From Anaerolineae bacterium (GTDB lineage Bacteria; Chloroflexota; Anaerolineae; Aggregatilineales; J027): DNA of 64,000 nt. The position numbers and the translations under genes were made by a program. Location: contig JAJTXY010000010.1 in NCBI GenBank assembly GCA_021463865.1, positions 62,001 to 126,000 of the forward strand, in the 5' to 3' direction. Positions 46,020 through 56,965 of the stretch are shown here, piece after piece. Within the stretch, counting starts at the first letter, position 1; every line of letters starts with the position of its first letter. Below the pieces are notes generated by a model. The model was given only the letters and a program-made list of their open reading frames with translations, did not search any database and was not told the DNA's origin.

Positions 46020-48701
46020 ATGAAACAAATGACCAGCGCCGAGATTCGGGCGGCGTTTCTGGAGTTTTTTGAAGAAAATAGTCATAAAGTCGTGGCATCC
46101 TCATCCCTTGTCCCCGGCAATGACCCCACCCTACTCTTTACCAATGCCGGGATGGTGCAGTTTAAAGATGTCTTTTTGGGCATGGAAACCCGTGATTATC
46201 GCCGCGCTACCACCGCGCAAAAAGTGATGCGGGTCAGTGGCAAACACAACGACCTTGATAATGTCGGCCCTAGCCCACGCCATCATACTTTTTTTGAAAT
46301 GCTGGGTAATTTTTCGTTTGGCGAATACTTCAAGCGTGAAGCCTGCCAATTTGCCTATACGCTGGTCACGCAGGTTTACGGCCTGCCAGCGGAACGGCTC
46401 TATTACACCGTGCATCAGGACGACCAAGAAGCCTACAACATTTGGGTCAATGTGGTGGGCGTGCCTGCCGATCACGTCTGTTTAATGGGCGATAAAGACA
46501 ATTTTTGGATGATGGGTGATACTGGCCCGTGTGGCTACACTTCCGAAATTCACTGGGACAAATTCCCCGAACAAGGTACTGCGTCGGCCCAAGCATCCTT
46601 TGACGCCGACGATGGTCGCTTCCTTGAGTTTTGGAATTTGGTGTTTATGCAGTTCAACGCCCTCCCCGATGGCACGCGCGTCCCCCTGCCCAAAACAGGC
46701 GTGGATACTGGGCTTGGCCTAGAGCGCATTGTATCTATATTGCAGGGCAGGGATAACAACTACGACACCGACTTGTTCATGCCAATTATTCGCGCCACAC
46801 AAGAACTGACCGGTCACACCGACGCCGAACGCCAAGCCAATTATGTGCCCTACCGTGTTATTGCCGACCATCTACGCGCCGCCTGTTTCATGATTGCTGA
46901 TGGTGTCCGCCCCGGTACACAGGGCCGTGACTATGTTTGCCGCATGGTGCTGCGTCGGGCGATGCGTTTTGGCAAAAAGCTGCCCTTCGACACACCAACC
47001 TTTTTAGCTGATTTGTCCGGTGTGGTGATTGCTAATTTTGGCGACGCCTATCCAGAACTAAAGGAACACCGTGAGACGATTTATCGCACCATCGCCACCG
47101 AAGAAAACCGCTTCCTGCGCACAATGGATCGCGGCCTGAATGAACTAGAGGCGATGTTGGATACCCTTCCCGCTGGTGGCACACTCGACGGCGAACAGGC
47201 CTTCTATCTGCACGCCACCCTCGGCCTGCCCTTTGAGGTCACCCGCGACGTAGTGGTTGAACGTGGCTATCAAATAGATGAGGCGGGATTCAAAGCCGCG
47301 CAGGAAGAACACGCCACCGTTTCGAGCAAAGGCAGTCTATTCGGGGATATTGATGTCGCCGAAGCCTACACCCGCGCCCTCGAAAATCTGCGCCATAATG
47401 GATTCACCGAGGTCGCCCACGATTTATATGGGGCCTATACCCAAGAAGTTAATCTGGTCGCCCTCCTACAAAATGGTCAGCCGCTGGAATCCGCCGCCGT
47501 TGGGGATCGTGTCGAGGTCGTCCTAGACCGCACCCCCTTCTATGTGGAAAGCGGCGGTCAGGTCAGCGACACAGGCATCATCGAAGGCGATGGTTGGCTA
47601 ATTGATATCGAAGATGTACGCCGCCCTGTGGGTGGTCTGATTATCCATATCGGCGAAGTCGTACAAGGGACGGTTCAATCAAATGTACCCTGTGTCGCCA
47701 GCATTGACGCCGAACGCCGTGTGGATATTATGCGAAATCACACCGCGACCCACCTGCTCCATGCTGCCCTTCGGAAACGACTGGGAACGCATGTTCAACA
47801 GCGTGGTTCACTCGTCGCCCCCAATCGCCTGCGTTTCGACTTCAGCCACGACGCCGCCCTGACCTTTGACGAATTAAACGATGTGCAGCGTGATGTCAAT
47901 CAAGAAATCCTTGCCAATCTGCCCGTCACCGCCGTTTGGAAAACTCTAAATGAAGCGAAGGCCGAGGGCGCGATGGCCCTGTTTGGCGAAAAATATGGCG
48001 ATCAGGTGCGCACCATCACCATTGGCGATGACAAGAAACGTTTTAGCTATGAACTCTGCGGTGGCAACCATGTCAACAATACTGCCGTCATCGGCTCGTT
48101 TATCATCGTCCAAGAGGGTGCGATTGCTCAAGGCATCCGTCGTGTCGAGGCGATTACTGGGATGCAAGCCTCGATGTTCACCGCTCATCGCCTGAACACG
48201 GTCAACGAACTGGCCCACCAATTGCAAACCTCCACCGAAGCCATTACGGATCGCGTGAGCGCACTGCAAACGCAAATTAAGCAGCAGCAGCAAGAAATTA
48301 CCGAGCTGCGAGATCGTCTGGCGCGGGCCGAATTTAAAGACCTGCTATCGAACATTCAGCAGTTCCACAATGTACATGTACTGGTCAGCCGTGTCAGTCC
48401 CACCACCCCCGACACCCTGCGCCACATGACCGACTGGTTCCGTGACGCGATTCCGACCAATGGCGTCGTGGTTTTGGGTATGATTGCCGAAAATGGCAAA
48501 CCGCAGTTGATTGCCGCTGTCACCAAAGATTTGACCAAACGTGTCCATGCGGGCAACGTCATCAAAGAAATCGCTGCGATTATCGGCGGTGGCGGTGGCG
48601 GGCGTGATAATCTGGCCCAAGCAGGCGGCAAAGATGCGACCCGCTTGGATGATGCCCTTGCTCGTGCCAGTGAGTTGATTGCCGAGCTTTTGGCGAAATA
48701 A
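46020..48701 (+). CDS. alaS: Alanyl-tRNA synthetase
   Basis: Charges tRNA-Ala and edits misloaded Ser or Gly. The class II catalytic domain (about 1-240) has HHTFFEMLGNFSFG and GLGLERIV; the editing domain (about 550-725) has the zinc/active-site motifs NHTATHLLH and CGGNH; the C-terminal oligomerisation domain includes a coiled coil (about 755-780) and a Gly-rich GGGGGGRDNLAQAGG. The 893-residue length is standard. It is driven by a strong predicted promoter. Confidence 0.97.
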   Translation: MKQMTSAEIRAAFLEFFEENSHKVVASSSLVPGNDPTLLFTNAGMVQFKDVFLGMETRDYRRATTAQKVMRVSGKHNDLDNVGPSPRHHTFFEMLGNFSFGEYFKREACQFAYTLVTQVYGLPAERLYYTVHQDDQEAYNIWVNVVGVPADHVCLMGDKDNFWMMGDTGPCGYTSEIHWDKFPEQGTASAQASFDADDGRFLEFWNLVFMQFNALPDGTRVPLPKTGVDTGLGLERIVSILQGRDNNYDTDLFMPIIRATQELTGHTDAERQANYVPYRVIADHLRAACFMIADGVRPGTQGRDYVCRMVLRRAMRFGKKLPFDTPTFLADLSGVVIANFGDAYPELKEHRETIYRTIATEENRFLRTMDRGLNELEAMLDTLPAGGTLDGEQAFYLHATLGLPFEVTRDVVVERGYQIDEAGFKAAQEEHATVSSKGSLFGDIDVAEAYTRALENLRHNGFTEVAHDLYGAYTQEVNLVALLQNGQPLESAAVGDRVEVVLDRTPFYVESGGQVSDTGIIEGDGWLIDIEDVRRPVGGLIIHIGEVVQGTVQSNVPCVASIDAERRVDIMRNHTATHLLHAALRKRLGTHVQQRGSLVAPNRLRFDFSHDAALTFDELNDVQRDVNQEILANLPVTAVWKTLNEAKAEGAMALFGEKYGDQVRTITIGDDKKRFSYELCGGNHVNNTAVIGSFIIVQEGAIAQGIRRVEAITGMQASMFTAHRLNTVNELAHQLQTSTEAITDRVSALQTQIKQQQQEITELRDRLARAEFKDLLSNIQQFHNVHVLVSRVSPTTPDTLRHMTDWFRDAIPTNGVVVLGMIAENGKPQLIAAVTKDLTKRVHAGNVIKEIAAIIGGGGGGRDNLAQAGGKDATRLDDALARASELIAELLAK

Positions 48702-48753
48702 CGCAAAAATGGGACGGACACCCTGTTCGCCCCTGTGTTTTTCTAATGAGATA

Positions 48754-49500
48754 ATGGGAGTCCGATTGAAAAATCGTTGGGCCACCGAAGCATTTCTCAA
48801 ATCCTACACCGAGATTTTCGCCGCCATCTATGACACCACGACTCAGGATTTAGGCGCGGTACAGGTGGCCTATTATGGCGATGCGGAGGTGGCCTCCTTC
48901 CAGATGGAATTTTTCGCGGTAGATGCCGAGCCGTCAGCGGTGCTAGATGCCATTCGCGCCTACCCCATTCAGCCCAACGAAACCTATGTCCTCAATGTGG
49001 CTCACGCTAATGAAACTCCCGATACCGCCTACGCGAATTTAGGCTATCAATATCAGCACACCTACCCCCTCTACGGCATTGAATTTCCAGCAGCATTAGA
49101 CGTGCCCCCTATCGCCGTATTTGAAGTCAAGCGCCCTGCCCAAGCCATGTACGTCAACGAAACCCACCTGCAACACGAACCCATGCCCGTGCATATCGTC
49201 GGCCATCCCGACATCCGCCAATTTTTCGCTAAAATAGAGGGGCAGGCAGTCGGCTGGATACAAGTAATCCAAACCATCCCGAAGATTGCCTATATCAACA
49301 ATTTGTATACCCTGCCCGATTTTCGACGGCGTGGGGTTGCCGGGGCACTGCTCGATCGGGTACATCAAGCCTGTGCTGCGGATGGCGTCACCTGCATTTT
49401 ATTGATACCCTCTGAGATGGCAAAACATTTTTACGCCACACACGGTTATCAGCCCTTGTTATATTTCAGTGTTTGGCGCGTTCGGCGACCAGCGGAGTAA
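48754..49500 (+). CDS. GNAT-family N-acetyltransferase
   Basis: About 248 residues with the GNAT acetyl-CoA signature in the C-terminal half (LPDFRRRGVAGALLDRV, about 192-208) and a final GYQPLLYFSVWRV strand. The N-terminal half is a second, degenerate GNAT-like module. The start at 48754 avoids overlap with alaS; a TTG at 48766, with GGGAG 5 bases before it, is an alternative. The stop codon overlaps the ribosome binding site of the next gene. Substrate unknown. Confidence 0.82.
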   Translation: MGVRLKNRWATEAFLKSYTEIFAAIYDTTTQDLGAVQVAYYGDAEVASFQMEFFAVDAEPSAVLDAIRAYPIQPNETYVLNVAHANETPDTAYANLGYQYQHTYPLYGIEFPAALDVPPIAVFEVKRPAQAMYVNETHLQHEPMPVHIVGHPDIRQFFAKIEGQAVGWIQVIQTIPKIAYINNLYTLPDFRRRGVAGALLDRVHQACAADGVTCILLIPSEMAKHFYATHGYQPLLYFSVWRVRRPAE

Positions 49501-49505
49501 ACACG

Positions 49506-51074
49506 ATGGCGCAATCACAACAAAATCTTCCCCGCCAAAAACGAATTCAACGCATCCAGTTGGAACCCTACGATGATGTGGTATCGGTGCGTGACCGCCT
49601 GCAATTTGTCAACGCCGGACGGGTGCTGCTGGTTTTCCCGGCTAATGGCAAAATCCTGCGTCGCAAACTCGATCTTGTCTTGATTCAGCGTGAAGCCGCC
49701 CGTCGTGATTTGCGTTTGGCTCTTGTCACCAGCGACCCCGACATTGCCTCCCATGCCAAAGAATTAAATATCTCGGCCTTTTTTACGATTGAGCAGGCCC
49801 GCACGCAACGTTGGAAGCGCCCCCGCAACAAAGTATTTGTAGATCGGGATGACCGCCCCCACGCCGAACACGATCCTTATGAATTGATGCAAGTTGCCTC
49901 TCGCCTCAAACCACCGCCAAGTCAGAAAAAACAAGCCGTGCGCCGTGTTATACGTGGGGCGTTGTTTGGTGCTGCCGTGCTGCTACTGTTGTTTGGCATC
50001 TACGCCATCCTACCCAGTGCCACCGTCACCATTACCCCTGCCAGTGACCAACTAAGTGAAGTAATTGATGTGACCGCCGACCCATCCATCAATCAAGCTA
50101 TTCCTGAAAGCAACCGCATCCCGGCTGAAACGCGCCAGTTCTTACAGGATGGTACAGCGACCATCGAAACTACGGGGCGTCGCACCGCCGAAAGTGAATT
50201 GGCCGAGGGCAAGGTCGTCTTTACCAATGACACAGGCTTGGCGACCTTTGTCCCGGCGGGCACAGTGGTACAAACGATTGATGCCCCACCCATCCAATTT
50301 GAGACACTGGAAGATGTGGCCCTACCCGCCCGACAAGGCGCAACCATCGAAGTCAACATCCGCGCCCTCGAAAATTCCAACGGCCTGCGCGGGAATGTGG
50401 ATATTGGCGAAATTGCACGGGTCACTGGTCCCTTAGAAGGCAGCGTTTCTGTCACCAATCCTAACCCGACCTTTGGTGCAGGTGTGCGAGAGGCCGCGTT
50501 TGTTACGCAACAAGATTATGATCGGCTTATTACGCTGGCCCGCCAACAAGTGCTGACCAATGCCCAAGCCACTCTAAGGCTCGCTACCGATGCCGACCAA
50601 TATTATGTCATTTCCGATCTCCAAATTGTGGGTGAGCCACAGCTTTTTTATAGTGCCGCTCTCAATGAGCCAGTGGATTCGGTTAGTCTGACTATGCAAG
50701 CCACCGTCGCTACAACGGTCATCAATTTAGATGAGGCCCGCTTGATCGCCAATGCCTATCTAGCTTCTTTCGTGACGCCGGGAAACGAATTGTATGAACG
50801 CGCCAGTGTTCGCGTAGGTCAAATTCAGCCTCCCGCCGACGATGGAACCATTGCCCTTACCCTGCGTGTGGAAGGCAGCACCCGTGTTGGCATTGATGCC
50901 AACGAAGTCCGAGATCGTTTGGCCGGAAAATCCGAAAACGAGGCCCGTGAGATGTTAAATCGCCAGTATCTCCTCGACCCTGACGAACCCATTGAAATCA
51001 GCACATGGCCCAGCTTTTTGAACCGCCTCCCCATTCTGCCCGTTCGTATTAGCGTCCATATTCGAGGAGGCTAA
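49506..51074 (+). CDS. Baseplate J/gp47-like membrane protein
   Basis: 522 residues. The N-terminal ~130 residues form a cytosolic alpha-beta domain (GRVLLVFPANGKILRRKLD, LALVTSDPDIASHAKE). A transmembrane helix lies at about 150-170, and the rest is a long extracytoplasmic beta-rich region (SATVTITPASDQL onwards) resembling the baseplate assembly protein J fold. No other phage tail genes are near, so this is not a prophage. It sits 6 bases after a GNAT gene and 1 base before ruvX, with GGAG before its ATG. Placement next to ruvX recurs, to my knowledge, in Chloroflexota; function unknown. Confidence 0.75.
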   Translation: MAQSQQNLPRQKRIQRIQLEPYDDVVSVRDRLQFVNAGRVLLVFPANGKILRRKLDLVLIQREAARRDLRLALVTSDPDIASHAKELNISAFFTIEQARTQRWKRPRNKVFVDRDDRPHAEHDPYELMQVASRLKPPPSQKKQAVRRVIRGALFGAAVLLLLFGIYAILPSATVTITPASDQLSEVIDVTADPSINQAIPESNRIPAETRQFLQDGTATIETTGRRTAESELAEGKVVFTNDTGLATFVPAGTVVQTIDAPPIQFETLEDVALPARQGATIEVNIRALENSNGLRGNVDIGEIARVTGPLEGSVSVTNPNPTFGAGVREAAFVTQQDYDRLITLARQQVLTNAQATLRLATDADQYYVISDLQIVGEPQLFYSAALNEPVDSVSLTMQATVATTVINLDEARLIANAYLASFVTPGNELYERASVRVGQIQPPADDGTIALTLRVEGSTRVGIDANEVRDRLAGKSENEAREMLNRQYLLDPDEPIEISTWPSFLNRLPILPVRISVHIRGG

Positions 51075-51075
51075 A

Positions 51076-51540
51076 ATGGAGAATTTCCCCGGTAAGCTAC
51101 TTGGTATAGATCACGGGGCAAAAATCATCGGTTTTGCAACCTGTGACCGTATCGGCCTGATTGCGACCCCCCTCGCCATCCACCATCGCTCCTCCAAACG
51201 GGAGGATTTTGCCTTCATCAACACTCTTATCGAAAAATACGAGGTCGCCGCGTTGATTGTCGGGATGCCCCCCCGCCCCCCTGATTTTGAAGGCCATAGC
51301 CAATCCGACACCGTGCGCCTCTGGGGTCAGCGTTTAGCGGGGGCGGTCTCAATTCCGGTCTATTTTTGGGATGAAGGGCTAACCAGTGTGGATGCTGAGG
51401 CATTATTGCGTGACACTGATCAAGACGTACCCGAACGTATTGATGCCCATGCCGCCGCCGTCATGCTGCAATCCTTTTTGGACGCCCTGCGTGATAGCGG
51501 GGTTGATTGGCCCGAACAAGTAGAGGCTATCGAGGAATAA
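51076..51540 (+). CDS. ruvX: RuvX/YqgF-type Holliday junction resolvase
   Basis: Putative pre-16S rRNA nuclease or Holliday junction resolvase with an RNase H-like fold. Acidic residues are in the expected places: LGIDHGAKIIG at the start, DEGLTSVDAE (about 99-108) and DAHAAAVMLQSFL near the C-terminus. The 154 residues fit the family. GGAGG lies 6 bases before the ATG, which follows the stop of the previous gene by one base. Confidence 0.92.
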   Translation: MENFPGKLLGIDHGAKIIGFATCDRIGLIATPLAIHHRSSKREDFAFINTLIEKYEVAALIVGMPPRPPDFEGHSQSDTVRLWGQRLAGAVSIPVYFWDEGLTSVDAEALLRDTDQDVPERIDAHAAAVMLQSFLDALRDSGVDWPEQVEAIEE

Positions 51541-51857
51541 TCAGATTTTCCAAATTCAGCATTTTTTTGGGGGGGGTTACTTTCTTGATCCCACCCATGC
51601 TATTACCACAAATCTACTCTTCTAACGGTCATATATAACCACCACCCATATCAAGTACCATCGCTTGACAAGTGCATACCGTTTCATCGCCAGCACTTAC
51701 CCTCTGATCTGTTTCAAAATTAATATATTTATCAACCGTCTCATAACCACCTCACACCCCACCCCAACACCGCCCGATTTCCGCCCATCACCAAGCGCCC
51801 CCACCTGTGTTATCCTAGCAGTTGGAAATTCGACACCTTTGAAAGAGACCGCAACCG
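51541..51857. other. Gap between ruvX and mltG
   Basis: A 317-base stretch with no supported gene. It contains a T7-G8 run near 51564-51578 and a C/A-rich tract (51740-51800). No terminator or promoter of good quality was found, though expression of mltG must start here or read through. Confidence 0.5.
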
Positions 51858-53033
51858 ATGTACGAACAACAACCCTATTCGGATCCGCTGCAAGAACCGC
51901 ATGGCGTCAGCGTCCGAACCCTCGGCAACATCCTCCGCGCCATCCTAATTCCCGGCTGCTTGGGGTTTATTTTATTATGTATCGTAGTCAGCTTCTTCGT
52001 AGTCATCACCACCCCCAAAGGCTACAACCCCATTGAAGGCATGGCAATCCGGCTTTATTTGGTGCGAAACCGTGATGAATTAAACTCGCCCATTGGCACC
52101 GACCCCACCCTGAAACGCTTTGAGGTGCGCGAAGGTGAAAGTGCCAACGATATCGGCATTAATCTGGTGACGGCGGGTTTCATTCGCAACGGCTCATTAT
52201 TCGCTCGTTATGCGCGGTTTCAGGGCATGGATGACGATTTGCGCCCCGGTGTGTTTTTCATCAGCGAAACCATGACCTACGACAAGATTTTGGAGGTTTT
52301 GACCGACCCCACCCCGACTACGGCACGCTTCTTGGTACGCGAAAATATGCGGATGGAAGAGATCGCCGCCCAAATTGATGCCACCCCTCTGTTGAGTTTC
52401 ACGGGTGCTGAATTTTTAGCTGTCGTCGGGCCGAGCGCCATCCTGCCGAACGACTTCCGCGCACGTTACGGCATCCCATCCAACGCCTCTCTCGAAGGGT
52501 TTTTGTACCCGGCCACCTATGAATTAACCGCCGCCGACACTGCCGTCAGTTTCCGCGACCAGATGTTAACAGCCTTCGATACCTACGTGACCCAAGATTT
52601 GCGGGATGCAGCGGCCTTGCAGGGTAAAACCATGTTTGAGATTGTGACGCTGGCGTCCATCATCGAGCGCGAAGCCGTTTTAGCCTCCGAGCGCCCCACT
52701 ATCGCCTCGGTCTATCTCAATCGTCTGAACATCGGGCAAAAATTAGATGCTGACCCTACCGTGCAATATCAACTCGCCAACAATCGCCGAGATGGGGTGT
52801 GGTGGCCCTTAATCACCGCTGATGATTATGTGTCCGCCGTTGGGCCATACAACACTTATCTGAATGTCGGATTACCGCCGGGACCAATCGTCAACCCCAG
52901 TCTTTCTTCCATCCGTGCCGTCATTTATCCCGCGACGACGACCTATTTCTATTTCCGCGCCGCCTGTAATGGAGATGGTTCGCATCAATTCTCGACCACC
53001 TTTGAGGAACATGCCGCCAAAGGCTGCCCATAA
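51858..53033 (+). CDS. mltG: Endolytic transglycosylase MltG
   Basis: Cleaves nascent glycan strands and ends their growth. A transmembrane helix (about 33-55) anchors a LysM-like region (VREGESANDIGINLV, about 91-105) and the YceG domain. The catalytic Glu is Glu270 in ASIIEREA, and the signatures DPTVQYQL, YNTYLNVGLPPGPI and ATTTYFYFRA follow. The 391-residue length is standard. Placement after ruvX matches many bacteria. Confidence 0.94.
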   Translation: MYEQQPYSDPLQEPHGVSVRTLGNILRAILIPGCLGFILLCIVVSFFVVITTPKGYNPIEGMAIRLYLVRNRDELNSPIGTDPTLKRFEVREGESANDIGINLVTAGFIRNGSLFARYARFQGMDDDLRPGVFFISETMTYDKILEVLTDPTPTTARFLVRENMRMEEIAAQIDATPLLSFTGAEFLAVVGPSAILPNDFRARYGIPSNASLEGFLYPATYELTAADTAVSFRDQMLTAFDTYVTQDLRDAAALQGKTMFEIVTLASIIEREAVLASERPTIASVYLNRLNIGQKLDADPTVQYQLANNRRDGVWWPLITADDYVSAVGPYNTYLNVGLPPGPIVNPSLSSIRAVIYPATTTYFYFRAACNGDGSHQFSTTFEEHAAKGCP

Positions 53034-53036
53034 GAT

Positions 53037-53555
53037 TTAAGACTGTGGTTTCCATTGTTCGATAAACGCCATGAACACTGCCGGATTATAAGACTGCCCT
53101 TCTTCCAATTCGGCGGTGTTTTGTGAATGCAAGAACGAACCATCGCTTTCCAAAATATAAAAATGGGGATAGCCCGCCGCCGCTGGAAACTGCTGCAAAA
53201 ACGCATCATTGAAATTCTCTTGGCTGTAATTGACCTTTAGGATGACAAAATTCTGCCGTAGCGCCTGATTAATATCAGCACGCTGCTCAATGAACTCATC
53301 TAGGATATGACACCAACCACACCAATCGCCACCGATGTCCAGCAAAATCCGCCTGCCAGATTGTTGTGCCTCAGCCACAGCGTTGACCAAATCAGCGGCG
53401 GGGTCGCGTGTGGGATCATATTCCGCCACAAAAAAGAGCGGATAATCCGAAGTAGGGCTTGGTTCTGACCTGCCTGCTTTGTCGTTTTCAGCCGATTCAC
53501 ACCCCACTAGGAGCACCCCACAACCTATCACAATCCATAACATCCGCTTTTTCAT
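53037..53555 (-). CDS. Thioredoxin-fold lipoprotein
   Basis: 172 residues with a lipoprotein signal (LLVGC lipobox, Cys at about 18), a Ser/Pro linker, and a thioredoxin-like domain with the active site DWCGWCH (about 75) preceded by LLDIGG. It likely acts as a thiol oxidoreductase on the outer face of the membrane. The ATG at 53555 is chosen because it begins directly at the signal peptide MKKRML. It converges with mltG, only 3 bases apart. Confidence 0.85.
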   Translation of the reverse strand: MKKRMLWIVIGCGVLLVGCESAENDKAGRSEPSPTSDYPLFFVAEYDPTRDPAADLVNAVAEAQQSGRRILLDIGGDWCGWCHILDEFIEQRADINQALRQNFVILKVNYSQENFNDAFLQQFPAAAGYPHFYILESDGSFLHSQNTAELEEGQSYNPAVFMAFIEQWKPQS

Positions 53556-53709
53556 GCGATACCTGCTTTCATTTGGTGTTTTTTTACCATTCATACAATC
53601 CACGCTTGAAAGGGTCACACGGGTAAGTATAATCGGAACGTTTTTGGCTGACTTTTTTCCCAGCCGACTATCAACCTACACTGAAAAAAAATTCAAGAAA
53701 GTTGAACGC

Positions 53710-54702
53710 ATGGATATTCTGGTTACTGGGTCAATCGCTTTCGATTATTTAATGCGCTTCCCCGGCAAATTTAAAGAGTCCCTAATTGCCGAGGCCCTCG
53801 AAAAAATCAGCGTCAGTTTTCTTGTGGATGAAATGACCCGTCACTACGGCGGGGTCGCAGCCAACATCGCCTATAATTTGGCATTGCTTGGGGGTCGTCC
53901 CCGATTGATGGGCACAGCAGGCCGCGATTTTGGCGATTACAAAGTTTGGCTTGAACAGGCGGGGGTAGATACCTCGACAGTCGTGGTCCTCACCGATGTT
54001 TTCACCGCCTCATTTTTTGCCAACACCGACCAAGAAAATAACCAAATTGCTTCATTTTACGCCGGGGCAATGGGCCGCGCAGGTCAATACAAAATCAACG
54101 ATGTCACCAACAAAAGACCCGACCTTGTGGTAATTTCCCCCAACTCGCCCGATGCGATGCAAAACCTTATCAATGAATGCGCCGAACACAAAATTCCATT
54201 TTTGTACGACCCTAGCCAGCAGGCCGCCCGTCTCGATGGTGATGCACTGCTGCACGGCATCGAACGCTGCAACATTCTAATGTGCAATGATTATGAGTGG
54301 GAAGTCATCGAAAAGAAAACGGGTCTCAGCCGTCCCCGCGCCATCAATACAGGCTTAACCTTGATTATCACACAGGGCAAAGAAGGCGCCCATATTTATC
54401 GGGACGGCGAAACCTATTATATTCCCCCTTATGAACCCGTTACCCCATTGGAACCCACTGGTGTAGGCGATGCCTTCCGCGCAGGTGTCTTGCGTGGGCT
54501 AGATTTAGGCCTCCCGCCAGATATTTGTGGCCGCATGGGGTCGGTTGCCGCCGCATTTGTTTTGGAAACCATCGGCACTCAAAATCATCGTTACACGACC
54601 GAGCAATTTGTGGCCCGTTATCGCACCGCTTTTGATGATGATGGAGCGCTGGATGTGTTGTTATCGTCTACTACACCAAAGGAAACACAAACAGCATCAT
54701 GA
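53710..54702 (+). CDS. PfkB-family kinase, probably adenosine kinase-like
   Basis: A 330-residue ribokinase-family enzyme. The second PfkB signature PTGVGDAFRAGVLRG contains the catalytic Asp, the first region has YGGVAANIAYNLALLG, and an ITQGKEGA ATP-site motif is present. The location upstream of S-adenosylhomocysteinase (with one GNAT gene between) makes adenosine the likely substrate: AHCY releases adenosine, which such a kinase would remove. The start ATG at 53710 fits the family beginning DILVTGSIAFD. The last codons overlap the GNAT start (ATGA). Confidence 0.83.
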   Translation: MDILVTGSIAFDYLMRFPGKFKESLIAEALEKISVSFLVDEMTRHYGGVAANIAYNLALLGGRPRLMGTAGRDFGDYKVWLEQAGVDTSTVVVLTDVFTASFFANTDQENNQIASFYAGAMGRAGQYKINDVTNKRPDLVVISPNSPDAMQNLINECAEHKIPFLYDPSQQAARLDGDALLHGIERCNILMCNDYEWEVIEKKTGLSRPRAINTGLTLIITQGKEGAHIYRDGETYYIPPYEPVTPLEPTGVGDAFRAGVLRGLDLGLPPDICGRMGSVAAAFVLETIGTQNHRYTTEQFVARYRTAFDDDGALDVLLSSTTPKETQTAS

Positions 54703-55517
54703 CCACAGTCGCTAAAACTACTGAATATCAAGTACAGCGCGTTCAAGATCGCAACCTCCTGCGTGACTTTTTTACCCGCAACCGAGGTCTGCATGTGTAC
54801 ATGCTGGGCGATCTCGAAGATGCCATGTGGGAAATCAGCGAATTTACCGGAGCATTTAATGGGAAGGGGCTTGAAGGCGTCTCGCTGATTTGGCGTGGCG
54901 TCCAGACCCCAGTCTGTCTGGTAACTGGCTCATCGGATGCAGTGGATATGCTGCTTCAACAGCCGCAATTGCCCGAGAAAGTCTGGGCTATTATCCCCGG
55001 TGATTTATTTTCCACCTTCGAGCACTATTATGCCCCTGAAGAATCTGGCAAGCTGTGGCGGATGGTCGTCACCCCCACTGAATTTGTGGATGGCCCATCC
55101 AATCCCTATCTGCGTCGGCTGACTGGAGCAGATGCCGAAGCTGTCACACGCTTGGAAAGCATGGAACGCGGTGCCTTTGGCCGAGATACCACCTACACGC
55201 CCGCTATGCTGGACAACGGTGTTTTCTTTGGCATCACCGATAAAGAAGGCCAGATGATTTCAGTGGCTGGCACGCATGTGGTCGCCACCAAGGAACGGGT
55301 GGGCGCAGTTGGGCATGTCTATACTGCACCATCGGAACGTGGGCGCGGTTATGCCACCATGACAACCGCCGCCGTGACCCGCGAATTGTTCCGCATGGAC
55401 ATTAGCTTGGTGGCACTGAATGTGTTCCAAACCAATACGCCTGCGATTCGCGCCTATAACAAATTGGGTTATCGAATCCACGCCCCCATCAATGAATGTG
55501 TCGCTATCAAACGATAG
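54699..55517 (+). CDS. GNAT-family N-acetyltransferase
   Basis: 272 residues, with a tandem-type layout: an N-terminal degenerate module (about 10-125) and a C-terminal GNAT domain with VYTAPSERGRGYATMTTAA (about 206-224) and the NTPAIRAYNKLGY motif. It overlaps the kinase gene by 4 bases and lies 65 bases before ahcY, so it is likely part of that unit. Acceptor unknown. Confidence 0.82.
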   Translation: MTTVAKTTEYQVQRVQDRNLLRDFFTRNRGLHVYMLGDLEDAMWEISEFTGAFNGKGLEGVSLIWRGVQTPVCLVTGSSDAVDMLLQQPQLPEKVWAIIPGDLFSTFEHYYAPEESGKLWRMVVTPTEFVDGPSNPYLRRLTGADAEAVTRLESMERGAFGRDTTYTPAMLDNGVFFGITDKEGQMISVAGTHVVATKERVGAVGHVYTAPSERGRGYATMTTAAVTRELFRMDISLVALNVFQTNTPAIRAYNKLGYRIHAPINECVAIKR

Positions 55518-55564
55518 ATGAGTTTTACCTAAGTTTCGTGCGTCAGGTCTCGCTAACATTTTAA

Positions 55565-56848
<1,284 letters not shown>

Positions 56849-56877
56849 TTTTAGCCTGAAGCCAGTCAAGCGTATGG

Positions 56878-56904
56878 TGAGCGTCGTTAATCGGCGCTCA
56901 TTTT
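56878..56904 (+). terminator. Rho-independent terminator after ahcY
   Basis: TGAGCG (56878-56883) pairs with CGCTCA (56895-56900), followed by TTTT, 30 bases past the ahcY stop codon. Confidence 0.55.
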
Positions 56905-56965
56905 GCATTTAATCTGTGGTAAACTCGCTCGCCGAGGTTTTACGTATGTGAGGAGAAAATCTTTC

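Noticed and set aside
49506..51074. Prophage remnant, because of the baseplate J-like fold
   Set aside because: No other tail, capsid, terminase or integrase gene is nearby, and the gene is tightly packed with housekeeping genes.
51665..52036. Open frame on plus covering the ruvX-mltG gap
   Set aside because: It runs into mltG in another frame, is Pro/Thr-rich without domains and has no ribosome binding site.
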